The translations under genes and the position numbers were made by a program. From assembly GCF_042680125.1 (NCBI RefSeq), contig NZ_JBHTNY010000029.1: a DNA stretch of 64,000 nucleotides, one strand, 5' to 3'. Shown piece by piece: positions 1 to 9,154 of this stretch; positions within the stretch are counted from its first letter, which is position 1; the number at the start of each line of letters is the position of its first letter. This DNA comes from Robinsoniella peoriensis (GTDB lineage: Bacteria > Bacillota > Clostridia > Lachnospirales > Lachnospiraceae). The notes beneath the pieces were generated by a model. It had not been told where the DNA came from. It did no database searches and saw only the letters and a list, made by a program, of their open reading frames with translations.

Positions 1-118
1 CAGCTGACGGAGCCCATGCCAGTTTCCCACACCCATCTTTCCGTACACTACCTACATCTACAAAGCGTCATTACTCAACTAAACCCCAATATATTAAACC
101 CACAGGGAGTCTCAACTT

Positions 119-190
119 TATCCGGGTCAAATTTCCCACAAAGTGTGACGCACAGCTGCCAGAAAGCTATTTTAAAACAAGCTCTAGTAT
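119..190. repeat. Direct repeat copy 1, upstream of helD
   Basis: About 72 bases closely match 2614-2685. A 23-base core from GTGACGCAC to AGAAAGC is identical in both, and the ends are mostly conserved (TCCGGG...CTCTAG). The two copies lie in the same orientation on either side of the helD gene. The surrounding 1-268 holds no convincing gene: the short reading frame at 16-243 has no ribosome binding site and runs through the repeat. Confidence 0.75.
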
Positions 191-268
191 TTTTTTATTA
201 TTTTTGGTATGATAATACCCTGCCGCAAAAAACAAGTAATTAATTATATAACTAGAGGAGGTTAGACG

Positions 269-2308
269 ATGGATCAGGAACAGCAGCATTTACAGGAATG
301 TACCCAGATTATCAAAGACAATATTGCATTATATGAAGAGCAGGTGCAAAACAGCCGCCGGGAAACAGATGAGTTGTACATTGCCATTCAGCAGGGAGAT
401 ACTGAGCTTTATGATCAGTTGATTGTAAGTCAGGACATTACCACTCATGCAGCAAATTCACTGCGTAAGAACCGCGCGGCTCTGGAAAAGCCTTATTTTG
501 GACGAGTGGATTATGAAGAAATTGAGTTTGCCAAACCGGAAAGCATCTACATAGGCAAAAATGGTATCAGCCGAAACAAAACAGAGATTATCATCGTGGA
601 TTGGCGTGCTCCTATTTCCAGCGTCTACTATGAAAATACACTGGGCAGAGGAAAATATCATGTACCGGAAGTCGGTGACATCGAAATCGACCTTAAGTTA
701 AAGAGAACCTTTGATATCGTACAAGGTAAGCTGACAGGATTCTATGATAGTGATGTAGCATCCAATGATGAGCTTTTAGTCAAATACCTTGCCAAAAATA
801 AAGATGTTGTACTGGGTGATATTATCGCTACCATCCAAAAAGAACAAAATGAAATAATACGGGATACTCCTTTTACGGATATTATTGTCCAGGGAGTTGC
901 CGGAAGTGGAAAAACAACGGTTGCCATGCACCGGATTTCCTATATTTTATACAACTATGCACACCGTTTTTCCCCTGAGGAATTCTGTATTATAGGAAGC
1001 AATGATATGCTCCTGAGCTATATTACAAGTGGTCTTCCGGAACTGGATGTATCCGGTATCGGTCAGAAGCGAATGGATCTTTTCCTGATTCACCTGCTGG
1101 ATAAAGACTGGAAGAAAAAATTTAAATATATTACCATGAAACCCCAGTCCGCTTTCAAGAGTAAATTAGATTTTATCTACCGTTTGGGTGACTATCTCAA
1201 AAAAATAGAGTATCAGTCCATTCCATGCAAAAGTATTAAAGATCCAGCCCTGGGGGTAATACTCTCCGCTGACGGTATCCGTTCGGCTCTAAAGCTCAGC
1301 CGGGGATTGTCCCTGAAACAAAAACTGGCCCAGCTAAATGACAGGCTGAAGAACAGAATCCGGCTGTTAACAGATGGACCCAAAAAAGTTTATCGTTCAA
1401 AAAAACTATCGCAGTACCGCAATTATTTCAAATGGGAAGCCGAAGCAAAAACTCCTCTTGCCATTTATATTAACTTTTTGATTTCTTATGAATCGGATAA
1501 AAACACCCTGGATGTGGATTCCACGCTGGCGGATATTCAAAATGAATCTTTTGATATCTATGATCTTGCTGCTATGGTATTTATTCGAAAACGGATGACA
1601 GAGGCAAAGGCTTCTGATGAATACGGACAGATTATTATTGATGAAGCCCAGGATTTTGGCCCAATGATTTATTATGTATTAAGAAATGCACTTCCCGACT
1701 GCTACTTCACCATTATGGGGGATGTTTCCCAGAATATAAATTATACAACCGGAATGAACAGCTGGGATGAGCTTTGCAATGAAGTATTTGACCCGGAAAA
1801 AGAACATTTCCGGATTCTTGCCAAGAGTTACCGTAATACCATTGAAATCTCAGAATATGCCGGTAAAGTATTGGATAAAGCATCTTCGGGAGCTTACAAA
1901 ATACAGCCGGTTATCCGGCATGGATCACCCGTCGAGCTGTACCGCTGTCCACCATCGGAAATGGCCGGGCAGGCAGTAACCATAATAAAGGGAATTCAGG
2001 AACGGGGATTTGACACCACTGCGGTTATCTGCCGCACCCCGGAAGAAGCACAGAATGTTGAACATCTTCTGGCTGAACAGATTGCAGTTGAAAAAGGTAC
2101 CGAGATGAACTTTCAAAAAGGTGTCATGGTTCTTCCGATTGCACTTACCAAAGGTCTGGAATTTGATACTGTTTTACTCTGGAACCCGGATACCGAAAAT
2201 TATCAGGAAAATGAAGGTGATGCAAAGCTTCTTTATGTGGCAATTACACGTGCCCTCCATGAATTGCATATCCTCTGCCATGGAGAATTATCGGATTTGT
2301 TTAAATAG
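269..2308 (+). CDS. helD: HelD-type superfamily 1 DNA helicase / RNA polymerase recycling ATPase
   Basis: This 679-residue UvrD/Rep-like superfamily 1 ATPase matches the HelD (YvgS) family, which binds stalled RNA polymerase and releases it from DNA. Visible motifs are the Walker A stretch VAGSGKTT near residue 212, the DEAQDFGP Walker B/motif II near residue 460, and the C-terminal motif VAITRALHEL. The N-terminal ~100 residues are charged and helical, fitting the coiled-coil arm that HelD inserts into polymerase. The start is set by AGGAGG 8 bases upstream. No partner gene is adjacent, and the gene is flanked by a direct repeat. A less specific UvrD-family role is the alternative. Confidence 0.88.
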   Translation: MDQEQQHLQECTQIIKDNIALYEEQVQNSRRETDELYIAIQQGDTELYDQLIVSQDITTHAANSLRKNRAALEKPYFGRVDYEEIEFAKPESIYIGKNGISRNKTEIIIVDWRAPISSVYYENTLGRGKYHVPEVGDIEIDLKLKRTFDIVQGKLTGFYDSDVASNDELLVKYLAKNKDVVLGDIIATIQKEQNEIIRDTPFTDIIVQGVAGSGKTTVAMHRISYILYNYAHRFSPEEFCIIGSNDMLLSYITSGLPELDVSGIGQKRMDLFLIHLLDKDWKKKFKYITMKPQSAFKSKLDFIYRLGDYLKKIEYQSIPCKSIKDPALGVILSADGIRSALKLSRGLSLKQKLAQLNDRLKNRIRLLTDGPKKVYRSKKLSQYRNYFKWEAEAKTPLAIYINFLISYESDKNTLDVDSTLADIQNESFDIYDLAAMVFIRKRMTEAKASDEYGQIIIDEAQDFGPMIYYVLRNALPDCYFTIMGDVSQNINYTTGMNSWDELCNEVFDPEKEHFRILAKSYRNTIEISEYAGKVLDKASSGAYKIQPVIRHGSPVELYRCPPSEMAGQAVTIIKGIQERGFDTTAVICRTPEEAQNVEHLLAEQIAVEKGTEMNFQKGVMVLPIALTKGLEFDTVLLWNPDTENYQENEGDAKLLYVAITRALHELHILCHGELSDLFK

Positions 2309-2422
2309 ATTTAGTTCTTCCAATAACGTCCAGCATACCATCCCCCCCGGGGTCACACCATGCTGAGAAAACCAGCTTTATATCAATAAACTGCATCCCG
2401 GAAAGAAAAGGGGGCGAACCAT

Positions 2423-2546
2423 GGCAAGCATTTGGAAGGTGTATAGCAGATCTGTGCATTTACTTACCTTGCCCGCGTGCAGCCAAATAGCACTCCGGGA
2501 AAGTTAGAAAATACCAGTTCTGCGGTAAGCCTTCCAAACACCTGCC
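2423..2546. repeat. Large imperfect inverted repeat in the helD-transglutaminase gap
   Basis: The arms at 2423-2454 and 2515-2546 match in about 24 of 32 positions when one is reversed. They share an uninterrupted TTTGGAAGG/CCTTCCAAA core and surround a loop of about 60 bases. The 370-base gap 2309-2678 also contains the second direct-repeat copy, and no gene is seen in it. It could be a palindromic intergenic element or a terminator-like structure. Confidence 0.5.
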
Positions 2547-2613
2547 ATCTGTACACCCCACTTTGCGGCATATTTGCCCCGAATTCAGGTTACGTAGCCC
2601 GCTACGCGCCATT

Positions 2614-2685
2614 CATCCGGGACAAATCTCCCACAAACTGTGACGCACAGCTGCCAGAAAGCAATTTTAAAAAACGCTCTAGAAT
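2614..2685. repeat. Direct repeat copy 2, downstream of helD
   Basis: Second copy of the repeat at 119-190 in the same orientation; it shares the 23-base identical core and the CTCTAGTAT/CTCTAGAAT end. It stops where the convergent transglutaminase gene ends. Confidence 0.75.
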
Positions 2686-5015
2686 ACCTTTATATATTTA
2701 AATTCCAGTTTTTCCGCTCCTGAAAGTCTTAGATAAACAATTTTACAAACTTTCTCATACACTTCCCTTACGAACCTGGTATCTTCAGAACTAATTACAC
2801 CGTCACCATAATTAGCCTGCATTACAAGATCCATAGCCCTTGCAAATTCATTGTGGTCAATTCCATCAAATCTCTGTATTACTTCCTTTACAAATTCCGG
2901 CTCTGTTCCGTCGTATTTTTTTGGAAGTCCTCCAAGCACCATGACATCATACATCGATGCAAAAATACCTCTTACATCTTCTGCTGCCCTTCTTTTTAAT
3001 ATCAGGCTTCTGCGAATCATAATCACAGCTAAGATCATGGCTGCAGCTGCAGCTGCTAAAATAGCCATCAAGGAAACTCTGCCGGTCATACTATCCGTGA
3101 AAAATCCATTGGTATTCGCTGACTCTGTCTGAACTTCAGTTTTCAGTTCCTGCCTGCCTTCAGTCTGTACTGTTTTCTTCTTTTCACTTTGTGCTTCCGA
3201 CTGAGGCGCCTCTGTCTGCTCCTCAGTATTACGGTTTACGGCTCCAGCATATCCCGGTGTTGCTTCTACCGGCATCCAGCCTTCCCCGTCCACATATATC
3301 TCCGCCCATGCATGCGCTTTTTCGTCTTTGATATGAGCTTCGTATTCACCGTCTGAATTAATAGTAAACTCAGATTCAGGTGCGATGTATCCTGCTGCAT
3401 ACCTGGCAGGAATTCCATACATCCGGAACATCAGCACTGCTGTTGTTGCAAAATGTACACAATATCCTTCTTTTCGTTCAAATAAAAAATACTCAGCGAA
3501 GTCTTTATTAGCCGGACATTCACCAGGCTGAAGATTATATTTCGCATTTCCGGTCAGCGTTGTAACGATAAAATCCCGTATTTCATTCACATCCGTCATG
3601 GGATGGGATTCACATAATGCAGCAAGGTTTGTCAGCCGCTCCGCCGGATACGAGAGATATTTCCCATATGCATAATCCCTGTATTCACCTGACAATGGGC
3701 TAAAATCTGATAAGCTCACATAGCCATTTGCACTGATAAGCTGTTCATAACTCCCTCTTTCATAAAAAGAAAATGCTGCTTCATTCTTTGTCGCTGACTC
3801 CTGCCGGGATATATATGGTGCATATTCTTCCTCCGAAGATGCTCCCCGTTTTTCGACCAAGATCATCTGTTTTACATTTTCATCGGCTTCTTCCTCCAGC
3901 ATTGATGCCATTTGAAACGGCTGTTCATAATACTCACGCCTTACATCTTCCGGGGTGCCCATTTTTGCGTCAGTAAAAAAAGAAAGATCGTCATCCTCAG
4001 ACCAGCGGCTTCCCGTATACTCGTCACCCGTATATCCTTTCAAATAAATCGTCTCGCCCGGAGCCCGATATAAGGTTAACTTCAAAGCTTCTTCTCCGGT
4101 AAAATAGACGTTCCCGCCTAATTGTCCGCTGTCAATCTGACCTGCGCCCGACATGCTGATCCGAAGCTTTGGGAACATATTCCGGACGGTCTCCACCAGT
4201 GAATTATTCTGGACAAATACTCTTGCTTCTTTCACCTGTGTATTTAGCTTGTCCATTTGCGGATTGAGAATCAGATAAGAAATTCCAAAAAGTGATACCG
4301 CAGCGACACCCATAAATAAGGCACTGTATCCAATCACGCCATTTCGGTAATACTTTGGCACGATGACCTTGGCTTTTCGAAGAGAAAATTCTCCTCTCCC
4401 CATGGTAAAAGCTCCTACATAACAAAACAGAAGCAGGCACATGGACCAAAAGGAGGGAACCAGCCCCACCATCATAGCGCCCGCCGTAGGTAGAATTGTC
4501 CCCATAAGAACCAGCATTCGGCTTTTCACAGCCACCAGCCCTAAAAAAAGCGTCACGCCAAATAAAATCATGACCAGCATAAGGATCTGCGTTGTATCAT
4601 TTCCAAGCAGGGGATTTGTACTGTACGGATCCAGTTCCATTACAAAATATCTGTTTGCCGCCTCCCGGATAGCATTCATAACGATCAGCGACTGATTCTT
4701 CAGTTCCTCAGCATGCCAGTATGCCCAGGCACAGGCGCAAATCAGAGATATTGGAATTAACATCCTCATGTATTTTCCTGTAAAGTAAAATACCCACAGC
4801 AGCAATCCTATTACAAGAATTACCCAAAACATTGTATTTTCTCCAAACTCTACCCGAAATGAAGTTATAAAAGAATAAAATGTACCATACAAGCCAGCCT
4901 GAAAGAATAAAAATAGCACAATAAAACTAAGCCCATGTACCTTCGTCCTGGGTGCAATCACTGTTACCTTTTCTGCTTTTAAATCAATTCCTGTTTTTTT
5001 CTCTGATCTATTCAT
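2679..5015 (-). CDS. Membrane transglutaminase-like protein (TgpA-type)
   Basis: A 778-residue integral membrane protein. About seven hydrophobic segments lie in residues 28-250 and one more near 650-670. Between them is an extracytoplasmic region with a transglutaminase-like cysteine protease fold: EGYCVHFATTA gives nucleophile Cys519, AHAWAEIYV gives His568, and the acid position reads VEATPGY (Glu584 where Asp is usual). A Gln/Glu/Thr/Lys-rich linker precedes the last membrane helix. It is the final gene of a moxR-DUF58-transglutaminase cluster, an arrangement widespread in bacteria and usually linked to envelope protein processing or assembly. The substrate is not evident. Confidence 0.85.
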   Translation of the reverse strand: MNRSEKKTGIDLKAEKVTVIAPRTKVHGLSFIVLFLFFQAGLYGTFYSFITSFRVEFGENTMFWVILVIGLLLWVFYFTGKYMRMLIPISLICACAWAYWHAEELKNQSLIVMNAIREAANRYFVMELDPYSTNPLLGNDTTQILMLVMILFGVTLFLGLVAVKSRMLVLMGTILPTAGAMMVGLVPSFWSMCLLLFCYVGAFTMGRGEFSLRKAKVIVPKYYRNGVIGYSALFMGVAAVSLFGISYLILNPQMDKLNTQVKEARVFVQNNSLVETVRNMFPKLRISMSGAGQIDSGQLGGNVYFTGEEALKLTLYRAPGETIYLKGYTGDEYTGSRWSEDDDLSFFTDAKMGTPEDVRREYYEQPFQMASMLEEEADENVKQMILVEKRGASSEEEYAPYISRQESATKNEAAFSFYERGSYEQLISANGYVSLSDFSPLSGEYRDYAYGKYLSYPAERLTNLAALCESHPMTDVNEIRDFIVTTLTGNAKYNLQPGECPANKDFAEYFLFERKEGYCVHFATTAVLMFRMYGIPARYAAGYIAPESEFTINSDGEYEAHIKDEKAHAWAEIYVDGEGWMPVEATPGYAGAVNRNTEEQTEAPQSEAQSEKKKTVQTEGRQELKTEVQTESANTNGFFTDSMTGRVSLMAILAAAAAAMILAVIMIRRSLILKRRAAEDVRGIFASMYDVMVLGGLPKKYDGTEPEFVKEVIQRFDGIDHNEFARAMDLVMQANYGDGVISSEDTRFVREVYEKVCKIVYLRLSGAEKLEFKYIKVF

Positions 5016-5061
5016 AATTTATCATTCTTCAATCCGTTTGTCTGCTACCAACGAATTGCCT

Positions 5062-6165
5062 CTATACCTGAAGGAAATAACCCTCCAGCTGCGACTTTAT
5101 ATCCTCTTTTAAAAATTGCGCACGAGCCTCTCCATTCATAATTAACTGCAGGTTCCCATCCAGCATCATAACCGTACTAAAATTTCCTCCCGGATATTCC
5201 GCTCTATATCCAGCCTCCATATCATAGGATTCAAAATAGAATACTGCAGTCAGTAGTTCTTCCATCATCTCATAAAAGGATTCCTCATTCTCAACCTGCT
5301 TACTGACAAGCTCATTATGAACTTTATCATACCAGGCCACATAATGAGGACATTCTTCCCGGGCCAGGGCATTTGACAGGGAAACAGCAGTTTCTAAAAA
5401 TGCATTCATCTGATCCAGCATCTGCCCCTTACTGCTCTCCCAATAGAAATTCAACAGAAACAGGATTTTGCAGCCCTTTGGCATACTGAATTCCTTTGTC
5501 ATCAATTCATCCGTTCTGGCACTTAATTTCCAGTGCACCCTCTGTAGAGTGTCCCCGTTTCGGAATTCTCTCACCTGATAAATCTCTGAAGGATCATCTC
5601 CGCTTCTGTGTGTCTCATACTCCTCGCCTTCAACAGGAAAACGTCTGGTTCGTTCACTGACCTCTGCTTCTATATGGTGCACCGCCGGTAGTATATTCAC
5701 CTGAATCTTCTCCTGCATTTTTCTCTTTCTGGAAAACAGCATCAGATAGTCATAAACTTTGATCCGCTCAAGCATTATCTGAACCTGACCACAATAGCGG
5801 GAACTGATACTGCACTGGATCCTTACCTCACTTGAACCCTGTACCGCACCCTTCACCCTTTCTTTTTCCCCGTGTCCGGAAAATCCGTTGCTTAAAACCA
5901 GCTTCATAACTATATGATTTACCGGCAGCCAGCAGTTATTTTTAACATAAATCTCCACCGGAATCATTTCTTCCTTGGATGCCACCGGTCCCTTTACCTC
6001 CAGGCGTATGCTGATTCCATATGCAAGCATCCATGACATCAGAAACATAGCCGTGGCAAACAGTACCTCAAAAAGCATCAGAATCAGAAGAAATTTTCCG
6101 TCATACATAATGCCGAAGAAAACCGTAGCTGCCAGAACCAGAAGATAAATAATTTTATTTTTCAT
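5062..6165 (-). CDS. DUF58 domain protein
   Basis: This 367-residue protein has two N-terminal membrane segments within residues 4-55. A DUF58 domain follows, recognised by the RSGDDPSEIYQVREF and RVHWKLSAR segments near residues 185-215. DUF58 proteins pair with MoxR ATPases and have a von Willebrand A-like fold; their biochemical role is poorly defined. The gene starts about ten bases after moxR stops and is followed by the transglutaminase gene, so the three are probably one transcript. Confidence 0.85.
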   Translation of the reverse strand: MKNKIIYLLVLAATVFFGIMYDGKFLLILMLFEVLFATAMFLMSWMLAYGISIRLEVKGPVASKEEMIPVEIYVKNNCWLPVNHIVMKLVLSNGFSGHGEKERVKGAVQGSSEVRIQCSISSRYCGQVQIMLERIKVYDYLMLFSRKRKMQEKIQVNILPAVHHIEAEVSERTRRFPVEGEEYETHRSGDDPSEIYQVREFRNGDTLQRVHWKLSARTDELMTKEFSMPKGCKILFLLNFYWESSKGQMLDQMNAFLETAVSLSNALAREECPHYVAWYDKVHNELVSKQVENEESFYEMMEELLTAVFYFESYDMEAGYRAEYPGGNFSTVMMLDGNLQLIMNGEARAQFLKEDIKSQLEGYFLQV

Positions 6166-6174
6166 GCATTAACC

Positions 6175-7134
6175 CTACTTCCTTTTCGGCGTCGGCTTTG
6201 GTACCTTTTCCAGAATTTCATCCATTACACCTTCGGTGGTTACATGATTAACCCTTGCCCTGGCATTTAATTTGATTCGGTGCATGCTTACATCCTTCAG
6301 TACGGCACAGACATCATTTGGAGTCACATAATTTCTCCCCTCCAGATAAGCCGCTGCCCTAGCCATACGCGTTACCGCTATTGTCCCTCTCGGGCTGACC
6401 CCAAGCTCCAGAAATGGATGCTCCCTTGTAGCTGCAATCAATTTCGCTATATAAGTATAAATGACATCATGGATAAAGACCTGTTCTGTCTCCTTTTGCA
6501 TCTGTACCAGCTCCTGAGCCTGAATAACCGGAACAATATTTTCAATGGGGTTTCCTGAACCTCTGTCCTTCAGAATCGCAATCTCATTTTCCACATCAGG
6601 ATACCCCATCGTCATACATATCATGAACCTGTCCAGCTGTGATTCCGGAAGCATCTGCGTTCCCGCCGAACCAATGGGATTCTGTGTAGCTATGACAATA
6701 AAAGGCTTTGGTACCTCTCTGGTCACACCCTCTACTGTAACATTTCCTTCTTCCATAACCTCAAGGAGCGCAGACTGGGTCTTAGGCGATGTACGATTGA
6801 TTTCATCTGCCAGAAATAAATTGCACATTATGGCACCCGGCTGAAAGGAAAACTTATTTAATTCCTTCTGATATATGGAGAATCCGGTAATATCTGCCGG
6901 CAATACATCCGGTGTAAACTGAACTCTGTGCCAAAGCAGATCCATCGATCTGGAAAATGCTAAAGCCATAGTTGTCTTCCCCACTCCCGGAATATCCTCC
7001 AGCAGCACATGCCCGCCTGCCAGCATTGCCATCATCACCTTCTCCACACAGGCATCCTTACCTACCACTGCTTTTTTTACTTCTTCTATAATCTGTCTTA
7101 CTTTTTGTACATAAATAGACATACTTATACCCAT
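6175..7134 (-). CDS. MoxR-family AAA+ ATPase
   Basis: A 319-residue AAA+ ATPase of the MoxR group, thought to act as a chaperone that matures partner proteins such as the DUF58 and transglutaminase products encoded next. Walker A is GVGKTT at residues 50-55 and Walker B is LADEINRT with Asp110-Glu111; a sensor 1 ATQNP motif follows. An ATG at 7122 is an equally plausible start, since neither has a good Shine-Dalgarno. The coding start directly abuts a 103-base structured repeat (7130-7232), which therefore forms the leader of the transcript. Confidence 0.88.
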   Translation of the reverse strand: MGISMSIYVQKVRQIIEEVKKAVVGKDACVEKVMMAMLAGGHVLLEDIPGVGKTTMALAFSRSMDLLWHRVQFTPDVLPADITGFSIYQKELNKFSFQPGAIMCNLFLADEINRTSPKTQSALLEVMEEGNVTVEGVTREVPKPFIVIATQNPIGSAGTQMLPESQLDRFMICMTMGYPDVENEIAILKDRGSGNPIENIVPVIQAQELVQMQKETEQVFIHDVIYTYIAKLIAATREHPFLELGVSPRGTIAVTRMARAAAYLEGRNYVTPNDVCAVLKDVSMHRIKLNARARVNHVTTEGVMDEILEKVPKPTPKRK

Positions 7135-7232
7135 TGCATATTACAGGCTTGCCTGTAATACTGCCACAATTAAACAGGTTGAAAGAATCACATCGTGGCG
7201 TCCTTTCTGCATCTTAATTTTCTTTCAACCTT
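7130..7232 (-). repeat. 103-bp structured repeat, copy A (leader of moxR)
   Basis: It matches 12438-12540 at 96 of 103 positions, in the same orientation and again just upstream of a coding start. Read on the minus strand it contains four things: GGTTGAAAGAA (7230-7220) complementary to TTCTTTCAACC (7187-7177); GCCAC (7199-7195) complementary to GTGGC (7167-7163), interleaved with the first helix as in a pseudoknot; a perfect 8-bp stem ATTACAGG/CCTGTAAT with a 4-base loop; and a 24-codon open frame from the inner ATG. Compared with copy B, the short stem has swapped an A-T pair for G-C. A structured RNA leader and a small palindromic mobile element are both possible. Confidence 0.8.
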
Positions 7233-7346
7233 CCTCCTATGCCGCATTTCCATATTCTTAACTCTGATTTTAAATATCTTACAAAGAAATACAATGATTT
7301 CTCAAACAGACCCTGGATTCACTTAAATCCCGAAACTTTACTCTCT

Positions 7347-7375
7347 ATTATACTATCATAGAAGAAATGCGAAAA
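7347..7375 (-). promoter_or_regulatory. Candidate sigma-A promoter for the moxR operon
   Basis: The minus strand reads TTTTCG, 17 bases, TATAAT. A second candidate (TTGAGA, 18 bases, TAAGAT) lies at 7276-7305, closer to the gene. Both would put the structured repeat at 7130-7232 in the transcript leader. Confidence 0.5.
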
Positions 7376-7450
7376 CCATATAATATTGTTTAAAATAACC
7401 TTAATTGTCTTGTTTATTCAAAAGTTCCGCGCCTGATGCAGTACCCCGCA

Positions 7451-7485
7451 AAAAAATAGCGCCCCGCTGCAGGGCGCTATTTTTT
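7451..7485. terminator. Bidirectional terminator after the dCMP deaminase gene
   Basis: An A-run, the stem TAGCGCCC/GGGCGCTA and a T-run form a symmetric intrinsic terminator. It overlaps the stop codon of the deaminase gene on the minus strand and closes the tsaC-to-deaminase operon. Confidence 0.88.
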
Positions 7486-7969
7486 AAAGTTCAATCTCAA
7501 TCTTTCTATTCGTATGCTGATACTGACGATATTCAACCCCTGCCGCATCCATCATTCTCTTAGACGCAATAACCGCGGGTGTGTCTGCATATTTATCACA
7601 GTCATAGATTACCTGAGTGATTCCCGCCTGAATAATTGCCTTTGCACATTCGTTACAGGGGAACAAAGAAACATAAAGCTTGGCACCTTCCAGACTGCCG
7701 CCTCTGTAGTTCAGAATAGCATTTAACTCACTGTGGGTTGTGTACACATATTTGCTGTCCAGCGGCCCTCCTTCTCTGCACCATGGAAATTCGTCATCTG
7801 AACATCCCATAGGAAAACCATTATATCCCATAGACAATATTTTATTATCATTGCTTACAATACAGGCTCCCACTTGTGTATTCGGATCCTTTGAGCGCAT
7901 TCCTGAAAGTTTTGCAACCCCCATAAAATACTCATCCCAGGAAATATAATCAGTCCTTTTATCGCTCAT
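7484..7969 (-). CDS. dCMP deaminase (ComEB-like)
   Basis: A 161-residue zinc-dependent cytidine/deoxycytidylate deaminase that converts dCMP to dUMP for dTTP synthesis. The HSELNAILN motif supplies the His ligand and catalytic Glu, and FPCNECAKAI supplies the two Cys ligands. Length and motifs fit the ComEB/dCMP deaminase family. The start follows GGAGGG with 7-base spacing; an upstream in-frame TTG overlaps that site and was not used. It is the last gene of a run that includes upp, so pyrimidine salvage is a natural context. Confidence 0.88.
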   Translation of the reverse strand: MSDKRTDYISWDEYFMGVAKLSGMRSKDPNTQVGACIVSNDNKILSMGYNGFPMGCSDDEFPWCREGGPLDSKYVYTTHSELNAILNYRGGSLEGAKLYVSLFPCNECAKAIIQAGITQVIYDCDKYADTPAVIASKRMMDAAGVEYRQYQHTNRKIEIEL

Positions 7970-7990
7970 TGTAAAACCCTCCAAAATTTC

Positions 7991-8620
7991 TTATTTAGTA
8001 CCAAAGATACGGTCGCCGGCGTCTCCAAGCCCCGGTACAATGTAGCCATGATCATTCAGACGCTCATCAAGTGCTCCGATATAGATATCTACATCCGGAT
8101 GTTCCGTCTGCATACGTTTCACACCTTCCGGTGCTGCAATAATACACATGAACCGTATATTTTTAACTCCTTTTTCCTTCAGCAGATTAATCGCTGCCGA
8201 AGAAGATCCGCCTGTTGCCAGCATCGGGTCTACTACAAAAACTTCTCTGTCCCATGAATCTGCCGGTAATTTTGAATAATATTCTACAGGCTCCAATGTT
8301 TCCGGATCACGGTAAAGGCCAATGTGGCCAACCTTTGCAGCCGGTATCATAGCCAGCATACCGTCTACCATTCCAAGTCCTGCCCTTAAAATCGGAACTA
8401 CTGCTAATTTCTTTCCCTGAAGTTCTTTCGCCGTCATCGGACAGATAGGGGTTTCAATGTCAACATCTACTAATTTTAAATCCCTGGTTGCCTCATAGCA
8501 CATCAACATTGCTATTTCACTGATCATCTGTCTGAAATCCTTTGATCCCACTTCTTTCCTACGAATAATTCCAATCTTGTGCTGGATCAATGGATGATCC
8601 ATAACTGTCACCTTTGACAT
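7991..8620 (-). CDS. upp: Uracil phosphoribosyltransferase
   Basis: A 209-residue type I phosphoribosyltransferase that makes UMP from uracil and PRPP. The PRPP loop is VDPMLATGGSSSAAIN near residues 130-145, and the uracil-binding end GDAGDRIFGTK is at the C-terminus. Length equals the family norm. The start has GAGGAGGT upstream. It lies between rpiB and the dCMP deaminase gene in the same orientation. Confidence 0.95.
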   Translation of the reverse strand: MSKVTVMDHPLIQHKIGIIRRKEVGSKDFRQMISEIAMLMCYEATRDLKLVDVDIETPICPMTAKELQGKKLAVVPILRAGLGMVDGMLAMIPAAKVGHIGLYRDPETLEPVEYYSKLPADSWDREVFVVDPMLATGGSSSAAINLLKEKGVKNIRFMCIIAAPEGVKRMQTEHPDVDIYIGALDERLNDHGYIVPGLGDAGDRIFGTK

Positions 8621-8725
8621 CGCCCTACCTCCTCACGCACATAAATTGTGTACGTTTCTCTTATTGTTATTTTTTATTTTTATCTTCTGATTTATACAGC
8701 AAAATGCGATTACATTTGAATAAGA

Positions 8726-9154
8726 TTACTCTTCGATCAGAGAAATCCTGTTCTTATGTCTTTCATCTCCGGAAAATGGTGTATCCAGAAAAGTATCTAC
8801 AATTTTAAGTGCCAGTCCCGGTCCTACCACTCTGGCTCCAAAAGCCAGGATATTTGCATCATTATGAAGCCTTGTCGCTTCTGCACTAAAGCAGTCCGAA
8901 CAAAGTGCTGCACGGATACCTTTCACCTTATTCGCTGCAATAGAAATACCAATGCCTGTTCCACAGATCAGAATTCCCCTGTCACATTCACCGTTCACAA
9001 CCGCATTCGCAACTTCTCTTGCGTAAATCGGATAATCCACAGCCGCCTCACTGTCACAGCCGAAATCCTTATATTCGATCCCACGTTTCTTCAAATGTTC
9101 CATGATTTCCAGTTTTAATGTGTATCCGCCATGGTCACAGCCTATTCCTAACAT
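8726..9154 (-). CDS. rpiB: Ribose-5-phosphate isomerase B
   Basis: A 142-residue RpiB/LacAB-family isomerase interconverting ribose 5-phosphate and ribulose 5-phosphate. Diagnostic features are the GCDHGGYTLK start, the anion-binding loop CGTGIGISIAANK with catalytic Cys near residue 64, and the HNDANILAFGARVVG segment. It overlaps the end of the phosphatase-like gene by seven bases and has a GGAGGA site inside that gene, so the two are translationally linked. Confidence 0.93.
   Translation of the reverse strand: MLGIGCDHGGYTLKLEIMEHLKKRGIEYKDFGCDSEAAVDYPIYAREVANAVVNGECDRGILICGTGIGISIAANKVKGIRAALCSDCFSAEATRLHNDANILAFGARVVGPGLALKIVDTFLDTPFSGDERHKNRISLIEE

Noticed and set aside
16..243. Short plus-strand frame before helD
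   Set aside because: No ribosome site, no recognisable sequence, and it overlaps the direct repeat.
2477..2701. Short plus-strand frame after helD
   Set aside because: It lies across the inverted and direct repeats and runs into the convergent transglutaminase gene.
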